Shown here: piece after piece, positions 15,420 to 21,644 of the stretch
Layout: the number at the start of each line of letters is the position of its first letter
Numbering within the stretch: position 1 is the first letter of the stretch
NCBI GenBank assembly: GCA_023266075.1
Contig: JAHFRX010000006.1
Coordinates: 1-21,644, forward strand
Direction of reading: 5' to 3'
Length of the DNA stretch: 21,644 nucleotides
Origin: Legionellaceae bacterium
GTDB lineage: Bacteria; Pseudomonadota; Gammaproteobacteria; Legionellales; Legionellaceae
Notes under the pieces: generated by a model
Databases searched by the model: none
What the model was told of the DNA's origin: nothing
What the model saw: only the letters and a program-made list of their open reading frames with translations
Made by a program: the position numbers and the translations under genes

Positions 15420-17708
15420 CTAATTACGTAAAGGCTTTCCTGTCTCGAGTATGTGGTTAATGCGTGCTTGTGTTTGTGATGTATCGACTAAAGTCATAAA
15501 CGCATCGAGCTCAAGCTTCATCAAGTAATCTTCATTGACCAATTCACCATAATTTACATCTCCACCACCAATCACATAGAGCAACTGCTTTGCTAAGAAA
15601 TAATCATGTGCACTCATAAACTCCCCTTCAAATAAATTTACAAGTTTGGCTTGAATTTTTGCTTGTATATCAATACCGCCCGCTTTAAACAATACCGGTC
15701 TGGGTGGTAAGTAATTTAATACATTGAGTCCACGAACACATTGCAGTGCGCCATACAGGACCTCATCCGTATTCATTAAAATTAAATCCGATGATTGTAA
15801 ATATCCACGCTTGTTTGCATCAACAGCGCTGCTCGTCACAGTACCCATCAATGTTTGCTCAAAATATTGCTGTAGCAAACGAGCGTGCTCATCTTGACTG
15901 TCATGACATGCCGCACGCCTCGCCCACTCCTTACATCCACCACCGGCAGGAATTAAGCCAACGCTCGTCTCAACTAAACCTGGATAAGCCTCAAAAGCAC
16001 TCACAACACGATCACAATGCATCATAAGCTCACATCCACCGCCCAGTGCCTGACCTCTTAAGGCCGCTACAACCGGGATAAAACTATAACGAAGCGCAGA
16101 CATCATTTGTTGAAACTGCATAATAATTTCTCGTAACCGTGCTGTCTCATGCCGTGCGAGACACTCAGAAACCATTTTTAAATCAGCACCAGCACTAAAA
16201 AGAGAAGGGTTTGTTTGATAAATGATTAACCCTTGATAGCGTGATTCTGCTAAATGTAATGCCTCCTGTAGCCCCTCTAATACTGCTTCATTTATCGCAT
16301 TAGCTTTCGTCTTAAAAGAAACCACAGCAACATCCTCAAGTGACATTACTGCAACACCTTTATTTTCATACACTACCGGGTGCTGTTGTGATAATTGACG
16401 CTGATAAACAGGTAACGTACGCTTAACATCTGTTTTATAAAAGCTATCGAGCTCATCAAGCCATGATGGTAACGGTGTTTGACTGATGGATTGATGCGCC
16501 TCTATTCTCGTTACTATTTTTCCCAACAAAAATTTGACACCTGATTTTTGCCAAATCTCGAAAGGCCCTTCTTTCCAACCAAATCCCCATTGCATCGCCT
16601 GATCAACATCATGTGCAGAATACGCAATCTCATGTAAATGATACGCTGCATAATGTAATAGATCGGTAAAATAAGCACTTAAAAATTGTGCTTGCTTATC
16701 TTGAGACTCAAATAAACGTGCCATGAATGTTTTTTCAGGTTCACTTAAAATTGCCTTTAATTCAGTTGAAGCCTCGCCTTTCAATGCACGATATTGTCGC
16801 GTTACAACATCGTAAACTTCAATGGTTTTATCTACTTTTCGATATAACCCGCCACCTGATTTTTGACCCAATTGACCAACGTTAATCAGCTCGATCATCC
16901 AATCAGGCAGAACATAGCGTCCACGCCAGGGATCATTCACTAAAGCCTCTTTCATGGTATGAACCACGTGCTTCATCGTATCCAGCCCTACAACATCAAT
17001 TGTGCGATAGGTTGCAGATTTAGGACGGTTTAACAAAGCACCCGTGATGGCATCCACTTCATCTATCGCCAATCCAAAACGCTCCGCATGATAAATCGTC
17101 GCTAGCAAAGAAAATACGCCGATACGATTTGCAATAAAATTTGGCGTATCTTTAGCACGAATCACACCTTTACCTAAAAACCGAGTTAACCATGTCTCTA
17201 ACTCATCGAGTAACTCCGGTGACGTCAAAGCAGTAGGAATCAATTCAGCCAAATGCATATAACGTGGTGGATTAAAAAAGTGCACACCACAAAAACGCTG
17301 ACGATGATTTTCTGGCAACGCATCACTCAATTTTTGCATACTTAAACCCGAGCTATTACTCACCACAACACTGTGTGGATTAAGATAAGGTGAAATTCGA
17401 TGAAAAAGAGATTGCTTCAACTCCAATCGCTCAGCAATCGCCTCGATAATCAAATCACACTCATGTAACAACGCTAAATCATCCGCATAGTTTTTCACAC
17501 CCATTGCAGATTTCATACTGAGTGTTGCCAATGGCTGAGGCATCAATTTTGTGAGATTCTGAATCGCCTGATTTACTAAAGCATTTCGGTCTTTACCATC
17601 ACTCTCTAAATCATACAGGTACGTGTCAAACCCCGCATTAGCACAATGAGCCGCTATTTGCGCGCCCATCACACCAGCACCTAAGACTGCAATTTTTGTT
17701 ATTCTCAT
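15420..17708 (-). CDS. fadB: 3-hydroxyacyl-CoA dehydrogenase / enoyl-CoA hydratase fusion (FadB, FadN type)
   Basis: This bifunctional enzyme hydrates enoyl-CoA and oxidises 3-hydroxyacyl-CoA in beta-oxidation. The 762-residue protein begins with the NAD-binding domain (VLGAGVMGAQIAAH, 8-21), then the HFFNPP catalytic-His motif (His143) with its partner Glu155, and two helical dehydrogenase C-domains to about 430. A crotonase domain follows, with oxyanion segment FSAGADL (504-510) and both hydratase glutamates, Glu560 in GGGCE and Glu580 in GLVE. This dehydrogenase-first order is that of Bacillus FadN, the reverse of E. coli FadB. I chose the ATG at 17708 because GAGG lies six bases upstream and the Rossmann strand starts immediately. 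The frame could extend to 17789, but the added residues do not look like the family. It is followed closely by fadA. Confidence 0.94.
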   Translation of the reverse strand: MRITKIAVLGAGVMGAQIAAHCANAGFDTYLYDLESDGKDRNALVNQAIQNLTKLMPQPLATLSMKSAMGVKNYADDLALLHECDLIIEAIAERLELKQSLFHRISPYLNPHSVVVSNSSGLSMQKLSDALPENHRQRFCGVHFFNPPRYMHLAELIPTALTSPELLDELETWLTRFLGKGVIRAKDTPNFIANRIGVFSLLATIYHAERFGLAIDEVDAITGALLNRPKSATYRTIDVVGLDTMKHVVHTMKEALVNDPWRGRYVLPDWMIELINVGQLGQKSGGGLYRKVDKTIEVYDVVTRQYRALKGEASTELKAILSEPEKTFMARLFESQDKQAQFLSAYFTDLLHYAAYHLHEIAYSAHDVDQAMQWGFGWKEGPFEIWQKSGVKFLLGKIVTRIEAHQSISQTPLPSWLDELDSFYKTDVKRTLPVYQRQLSQQHPVVYENKGVAVMSLEDVAVVSFKTKANAINEAVLEGLQEALHLAESRYQGLIIYQTNPSLFSAGADLKMVSECLARHETARLREIIMQFQQMMSALRYSFIPVVAALRGQALGGGCELMMHCDRVVSAFEAYPGLVETSVGLIPAGGGCKEWARRAACHDSQDEHARLLQQYFEQTLMGTVTSSAVDANKRGYLQSSDLILMNTDEVLYGALQCVRGLNVLNYLPPRPVLFKAGGIDIQAKIQAKLVNLFEGEFMSAHDYFLAKQLLYVIGGGDVNYGELVNEDYLMKLELDAFMTLVDTSQTQARINHILETGKPLRN

Positions 17709-17737
17709 GTGTAACCTCAAAAGGTGAGTCATTGCGC

Positions 17738-17756
17738 AAGTATACCTAAGATACTT
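17738..17756. promoter_or_regulatory. Inverted repeat upstream of fadB
   Basis: AAGTAT (17738-17743) and ATACTT (17751-17756) flank 7 bases, 30-48 bases before the fadB start. A minus-strand -10-like TATACT overlaps the left arm. It may be an operator for the fadBA operon, but I see no resemblance to known FadR or PsrA sites. Confidence 0.25.
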
Positions 17757-17824
17757 TAAAATACGATATCCTCTAAAATAGTTTTGCACTAGAATAGGAC
17801 GTTATTACGGACACGATCCTTAGC

Positions 17825-17853
17825 TTGACTGTAGTAGTATCCGTTTGGATAAA
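17825..17853 (+). promoter_or_regulatory. Possible promoter for the DUF2845 gene
   Basis: TTGACT (17825-17830), close to a consensus -35, is followed after 17 bases by GATAAA (17848-17853), a moderate -10. This would place the transcription start about 40 bases before the GTG start at 17903. Confidence 0.4.
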
Positions 17854-17902
17854 CCATGTATTATACTCAACAATATACAACTACATAATGAAGGAAAGTG
17901 CC

Positions 17903-18484
17903 GTGAAAATTTGGAGCGTGCTCGTTGCTTGTTTGCTGTCACTACCCATTACTGCTGCTGCAAATAGCTTCTATTGCCCAACGGGTCATGGATATATCGA
18001 TCTTGGTATGAATAAAGATGCCGTGCGCGCAGCTTGTGGACAACCGACACGTATTGAAAAATCAAATCAGGCACTCACACAACAAATCCCTGTTACAGAG
18101 CTTATTTATACTAATTTAAATCAAGGTGCGCCCTATTCTGGCTTAGATAGAACGTACCAAATGTGGTCTATTAATAGTGGCACGACAAGAGTCAGTATGC
18201 GAGTGAGTATTATCAATAATCAAGTGACGAGTATTCAAGTCAATGGTCAAAGTGAAAATGCCATGAACATTTGTGCCGGCACACCGATTCAAATTGGTGA
18301 CTCAGCCGATAGCGTCTATGCAGCATGCGGCGATCCTTCTATGGTCAATCAAACGTATATCAAACAACCGATTAAGACAAACAATAATGCAACGCCTGAA
18401 ATCTGGCGCTATGACGTTAATGATTACGGCACATCTTTTCGCTTGACATTTCTTAATGACATCCTACAATCCATCAGCCAATAA
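17903..18484 (+). CDS. Exported DUF2845-type protein with two tandem repeats
   Basis: Function unknown. From the GTG at 17903 the 193-residue product starts with a textbook signal peptide (MKIWSVLVACLLSLPITAAA) and would be periplasmic or secreted. I prefer this start because AAGGA lies seven bases upstream. An in-frame ATG at 17888 has no ribosome binding site and would place charged residues before the signal peptide. The mature part contains two copies of a short module: CPTGHGYIDLGMNKDAVRAACGQP and, about 100 residues later, CAGTPIQIGDSADSVYAACGDP. Each has a Cys, a Gly, then V..ACG.P. This Cys-spaced pattern is that of DUF2845, common in gammaproteobacteria including Legionella. The paired cysteines could form disulphides. 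It is followed by a small gene after 15 bases. Confidence 0.82.
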   Translation: MKIWSVLVACLLSLPITAAANSFYCPTGHGYIDLGMNKDAVRAACGQPTRIEKSNQALTQQIPVTELIYTNLNQGAPYSGLDRTYQMWSINSGTTRVSMRVSIINNQVTSIQVNGQSENAMNICAGTPIQIGDSADSVYAACGDPSMVNQTYIKQPIKTNNNATPEIWRYDVNDYGTSFRLTFLNDILQSISQ

Positions 18485-18499
18485 TTTGTAAGGATAAGT

Positions 18500-18787
18500 A
18501 TGAGTCTTGATGAGTTAAGTATTGCTTTTGTTGAAGAAGGTGTTGAGCGTGTACGCGAACTCAATAAAGTTGTACTGACGAAGGGGGCATGGGCAACAGT
18601 CATGTATCGCTATCAAGAATGGGTCCCTTCACGACAAGACTACGGTCCTGTGAAATATTCTATCCGTCGCTATCAAAAACGCAATGATCAATATTGGCAA
18701 AAATCAAAATTTAATATTTCAAGTGAAGAGCAAGCGCGGAAAATCATCGCGACACTCACAGAATGGTTAGATCAACCGACTACGTAA
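18500..18787 (+). CDS. Conserved hypothetical protein of 95 residues
   Basis: I do not recognise a function. The product is small, soluble and basic in the middle, without a signal peptide or membrane span. It has a predicted helical start (LDELSIAFVEEGVERVRELNKV), a beta-rich core (ATVMYRYQEW, KYSIRRYQKRNDQYW), and KSKFNISSEEQARKIIATLTEW at the end. From memory, similar proteins with the RRYQKR and SKFNIS segments occur in other bacteria, so it is likely a real conserved family. AAGGA five bases before the ATG is a good ribosome binding site. It is 15 bases after the DUF2845 gene, probably in the same transcript. Its last eight bases overlap the end of the opposing DUF218 gene. Confidence 0.82.
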   Translation: MSLDELSIAFVEEGVERVRELNKVVLTKGAWATVMYRYQEWVPSRQDYGPVKYSIRRYQKRNDQYWQKSKFNISSEEQARKIIATLTEWLDQPTT

Positions 18788-19571
18788 GTCCGCGGATTTT
18801 TCCCCAAAGCAATCCTAACAACTCATGCCATGCTATATTGAAATAAGAAAAGTTGTAGGCACCGGGGATATACGACGGTAATAGCTGTTCTTTTTTCCAA
18901 AAATACACATAGTCACAAGGTGCTGAAATGGGATGCATACCGACATGCTGAAAAAGCTGCATACTACGTTGCATATGCACGGCTGAGGTTACTAAATAAA
19001 AATCATCTTGACCAATCATTTCTCTGATTTTGTTTGCTTCTTCGGCTGTATTCATCGACTCATTTTCCACTTTATCGCGTATTCTTGAGCCCAGTAGAAG
19101 ACGCGCAAATTCATGCATACGCTCGCCCACAGCACAATGCATATCGCCCCTTATACTCCCACCTGAAAATAATAAAGTTGCATCAGGGAGTGCTTCTTTT
19201 AATCGAACCCCTTCTAAAACACGTTTCATTGAGCTTGCAGATAAAGCCTCACCAATAGATAAATCCTCAATCTCATTATTCCCGCCACCCAATACGACAA
19301 TCCAACGAACACGCGGATCAACTTTCTCAATAGCATGATATTGGTGCTGTAATCGATGAATCAAATACGCTGGTATCCACGGTGTGGAGAGCAAAAACAA
19401 TAAGAAAATGGTCAATAAAGCGATGCCTTTCATACACCATGATGAATTTTTTAAACAGATATAGACGGCTAATATCACAACACAAAGGAAAAAAATAAAA
19501 AATGGGTTGCACAAATTTTCAAAAACTCGTCGACATAAATTTGCTTGTATCGGGGTTATCAGCTGAATCAT
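18780..19571 (-). CDS. DUF218 (YdcF/ElyC/SanA-type) membrane protein
   Basis: DUF218 proteins such as ElyC and SanA act in envelope biogenesis in enteric bacteria; their biochemical activity is unsettled. The 263-residue product has two N-terminal membrane spans (about 22-40 and 48-70), as in ElyC, then the DUF218 domain. This carries WIVVLGGGNN (90-99), TLLFSGGSIRG, ESMNTAEEANKI and FYLVTSAVHMQRSMQLF. The start is the ATG at 19571, which overlaps the lptG stop codon (TAATG), so translation is probably coupled to lptG. An in-frame ATG at 19640 would extend it far into lptG and is unlikely. Sharing an operon with lptF-lptG is consistent with an envelope role. It converges on, and overlaps by eight bases, the 95-residue gene. 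Confidence 0.87.
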   Translation of the reverse strand: MIQLITPIQANLCRRVFENLCNPFFIFFLCVVILAVYICLKNSSWCMKGIALLTIFLLFLLSTPWIPAYLIHRLQHQYHAIEKVDPRVRWIVVLGGGNNEIEDLSIGEALSASSMKRVLEGVRLKEALPDATLLFSGGSIRGDMHCAVGERMHEFARLLLGSRIRDKVENESMNTAEEANKIREMIGQDDFYLVTSAVHMQRSMQLFQHVGMHPISAPCDYVYFWKKEQLLPSYIPGAYNFSYFNIAWHELLGLLWGKIRGLT

Positions 19572-20632
19572 TATGGTGTCCGTTTCATCAATAAAAATCC
19601 TAAAAATGCAAAAACCACCGTAGGCCCAATGGCCGACCACTCAGGTGACCATTGTAATACTTGACTAACAGGTCCAAAGAAACGATTAATTAAATGAAAC
19701 CCAAAGCCTACACTCACACCCATCAGTAATTTAGCACCCATCGTCGAGGAACGTAAAGGACCAAAAATAAAAGGTATCGCAAGTAACATCATGACCAGCG
19801 TAGTCAGCGGCTGCACCAAACGCTGCGCATAAGCATAACGATACATCATTACAGATTGTTTAGCAGCACGATTCATTGTCAAATAGTGATGTAATTCGAC
19901 AACATTCATTTCGTCAGATTGATTTTGTTGAGACAAAAGCAAAGGATTAATATGCACAGGCCAGTGCAATGTATCATATGTTTTAGTCTCAACATGTTGT
20001 TTATTAAAAATTGTTTCATGCACACCGGTTGCGTGCCAAAATCCATCATAGAATGCTGCGTGCTCAATACGACGCGCCCAACGCATATGGTGATGTTGAT
20101 CAAAATGAAATTGCAAAATATGATTTACCTCACTGTTTGCATGCACTTCACCCAATAAAATGAAATCATCGTTGTCTCGCACCCACACACCCGTAGAGGT
20201 CCGTATTGCTTTCCCATTGGTCATCGCATCAAGTTTAAAATCACGCGCTACTTTAGATAGCTCAGGTACACAGACTTCACCTAAAATTGTGATGAGTCCA
20301 ATCAATAAAATAGCGGTCTTAAAAACCACCCACGTTATTTCAAACATCGATAAACCTGATGCACGCATCACGATAAGCTCACGATGATTCGCCATCATCC
20401 CAAGCCCAACTAAAGCACCCAATAAGCATGCAACCGGGAAAAACAAATAGACTTGATAAGGGAGGCTGAGTAAGACATATAGCATCGCATGCCAAGTGTC
20501 ATACATACCTTTTCCTAAATCACCTAATTGGTCTACAAACAAGATAAAAGCGTATAAAGCCATTAAAATTAAAATAATCAGCAATGTTGCACCGAGTATG
20601 GTTTGAGCAATATAACGATGCAATAGCTTCAT
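19571..20632 (-). CDS. lptG: LPS export ABC transporter permease LptG
   Basis: LptG and LptF are the membrane subunits of LptB2FG, which extracts lipopolysaccharide from the inner membrane and feeds it to the Lpt bridge. The 353-residue product has the YjgP/YjgQ layout: membrane spans near 10-35, 50-75 and 95-120, a periplasmic beta-jellyroll (about 130-255), and three C-terminal spans. Family features include ANHRELIVMRASGLS and KAIRTSTGVWVRDNDDFI, plus the RLVQPLTTLVMMLLAIPFIFGPLRS segment. The start is the ATG at 20632, which overlaps the lptF stop by four bases (ATGA) and gives the expected MKLLHRYIAQTIL N-terminus. It precedes the DUF218 gene with a one-base overlap. LptB, C and A are not in this window. 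Confidence 0.94.
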   Translation of the reverse strand: MKLLHRYIAQTILGATLLIILILMALYAFILFVDQLGDLGKGMYDTWHAMLYVLLSLPYQVYLFFPVACLLGALVGLGMMANHRELIVMRASGLSMFEITWVVFKTAILLIGLITILGEVCVPELSKVARDFKLDAMTNGKAIRTSTGVWVRDNDDFILLGEVHANSEVNHILQFHFDQHHHMRWARRIEHAAFYDGFWHATGVHETIFNKQHVETKTYDTLHWPVHINPLLLSQQNQSDEMNVVELHHYLTMNRAAKQSVMMYRYAYAQRLVQPLTTLVMMLLAIPFIFGPLRSSTMGAKLLMGVSVGFGFHLINRFFGPVSQVLQWSPEWSAIGPTVVFAFLGFLLMKRTP

Positions 20633-21644
20633 GAGAAACGCTCTTGTCTCAAAATAAAATAACCGCCTAACATCGCAAATAAGAGATGTAACCACCACAA
20701 TCCAACCCAACTCGGAATTTTACCTTGAATCAGCCAACCTCTGGCAATAAACATAAAATTGGCATATAAAAAGAAAATGACAATCGCGGGCAATAGACTT
20801 GCATATTTTCCTGCGCGCGGATTCACACGACTCAATGGCACCGCTAATATCGTTAAAACAAAAACCATGATTGGCACAGAAATACGCCACTGCAATTCAG
20901 CTTCTTTTAACAGCGACGTGTTATTCAAAGGCCATAAATCACGCGTCTCTACTATTCTTAAATCACTTGCTTTATAAGTAAACTCTGGATGCGGGAGACG
21001 AACGGCCATCGTTTTAAATGAGGCGACTTGATAACTGGCTAAACCAGGCTCACCTTGATACGAGTCTCCTGACCTCAACATCACATATTCTTCATGTTGC
21101 TTTTCATCGATAAATATCTCACCTTTATCTGCCCATAAAATTTGCCACGTGTGTTGTGTATCTTGCTCTTTATGGCGTGCTAAAAAAATACCTCGTGCAT
21201 GTGTATGTGCACGATCCATCGATTCAACATAAAATACATCATGACTCCCTGGGATCATTTGAAAACGTTCTGGCATAATGGTTTTAATCAACATCTGTGC
21301 ACCTGTTGTTCTCAAAAGACGCGCACGCTCTTTCGCAATCGTAGGACTTAAGATCAACACAACAAAAGCCACAATAAAAGCCACAACACTTGCCATTAAT
21401 AAGCTATCCCGCAACAGTTGATTCACACCATAACCACAGGCATGTAACACCGTCATTTCACTATCAGCATACAAACGTCCATAAGCCAACAAAATAGAAA
21501 CATAAAATCCCAACGGTAATAAAAGACCCAGTAAATTAGGCAACTCAAGTAACAGTAGCTTTAAAATGAAAGTGGCAGGAATTTGTCCATTCGCAGCGCG
21601 AGTTAAATATTGAACAAACTGATTGCTCAGGAAGATCAGTAATA
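20629..21644 (-). CDS. lptF: LPS export ABC transporter permease LptF (5' end beyond the window)
   Basis: LptF is the second permease of the LptB2FG lipopolysaccharide exporter. The frame is open to the right edge and shows about 337 residues, so roughly the first 25-30 codons are missing. The visible N-terminal part (FLSNQFVQYLTRAANGQIPA, then KLLLLELPNLLGLLLPLGF) and the GRLYADSEMTVLHACG loop are typical. The periplasmic domain follows (about GSHDVFYVESMDRAH), then C-terminal spans with LAVPLSRVNPRAGKYASLLPA. A TTG at 21543 could be mistaken for a start, but the coding sequence clearly continues upstream of it. The stop overlaps the lptG start (ATGA), and the operon order is lptF-lptG-DUF218. 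Confidence 0.94.
   Translation of the reverse strand, partial: LLIFLSNQFVQYLTRAANGQIPATFILKLLLLELPNLLGLLLPLGFYVSILLAYGRLYADSEMTVLHACGYGVNQLLRDSLLMASVVAFIVAFVVLILSPTIAKERARLLRTTGAQMLIKTIMPERFQMIPGSHDVFYVESMDRAHTHARGIFLARHKEQDTQHTWQILWADKGEIFIDEKQHEEYVMLRSGDSYQGEPGLASYQVASFKTMAVRLPHPEFTYKASDLRIVETRDLWPLNNTSLLKEAELQWRISVPIMVFVLTILAVPLSRVNPRAGKYASLLPAIVIFFLYANFMFIARGWLIQGKIPSWVGLWWLHLLFAMLGGYFILRQERFS

Noticed and set aside
17771..17786. AAAA-TAG-TTTT repeat upstream of fadB as a PsrA-like site
   Set aside because: It lacks the GAAAC/GTTTC halves expected of PsrA sites and is a trivial repeat in AT-rich DNA.
17709..17789. N-terminal extension of fadB by 27 codons
   Set aside because: The extension does not resemble the family. 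The ATG at 17708 has a good ribosome binding site, and the Rossmann strand starts directly after it.
19572..19640. Upstream start for the DUF218 gene at 19640
   Set aside because: It would overlap lptG by 70 bases. The ATG at 19571 overlaps the lptG stop in the standard coupled manner and gives a normal ElyC-like N-terminus.
21541..21543. TTG as the start codon of lptF
   Set aside because: The same frame upstream encodes clear LptF sequence to the window edge, so the gene is cut by the window rather than starting here.

Overview
The window is a gene-dense, low-G+C (about 40% by eye) stretch of a gammaproteobacterial chromosome. It has 18 clear protein genes, plus one doubtful partial reading frame at the left edge. 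The mix suggests a member of the Legionellales or a close relative. It includes yajC-secD-secF, lptF-lptG, a free-standing fis, a FadN-type HAD-hydratase fusion paired with fadA, a bacterial homospermidine synthase, a DUF2845 exported protein, and an MFS carrier resembling those of Legionella and Coxiella. This assignment is inference from gene content and remembered protein similarity, not from a search. I see no rRNA, tRNA, CRISPR array, insertion sequence, phage gene or attachment site.

Left block (1-7055): yajC-secD-secF runs leftward and encodes the SecDF-YajC accessory complex of the Sec translocase. Divergent from it, nadE (glutamine-dependent NAD+ synthetase) and recG (branch-migration helicase) form a translationally coupled pair. 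The roughly 100-bp divergent region holds a perfect 12-bp inverted repeat that brackets a consensus -10 box, the best operator candidate in the window.

Middle block (7163-13684): an MFS carrier runs rightward and overlaps tail-to-tail with a leftward operon. That operon is mltA, then a lysine-6-dehydrogenase/saccharopine-dehydrogenase-like gene, then an ALDH7 (aminoadipate-semialdehyde dehydrogenase-like) gene, then hss. The middle two enzymes make a plausible lysine to 2-aminoadipate route. The third makes a polyamine. This amine/lysine module is the most interesting metabolic unit here.

Right block (13869-21644): fis stands alone and rightward, converging on a leftward fadB-fadA beta-oxidation pair across an 11-bp hairpin. 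Beyond lie a rightward pair (a DUF2845 secreted protein with two internal repeats, then a 95-residue uncharacterised protein) and a leftward lptF-lptG-DUF218 operon. lptF runs off the right edge.

Almost all genes are ordinary housekeeping genes with very short or negative spacing (ATGA and TAATG overlaps, convergent overlaps). I did not find a convincing previously undescribed system. The items most worth checking are the nadE/yajC operator, the lysine/homospermidine operon and its leader hairpin, and the small protein next to the DUF2845 gene.
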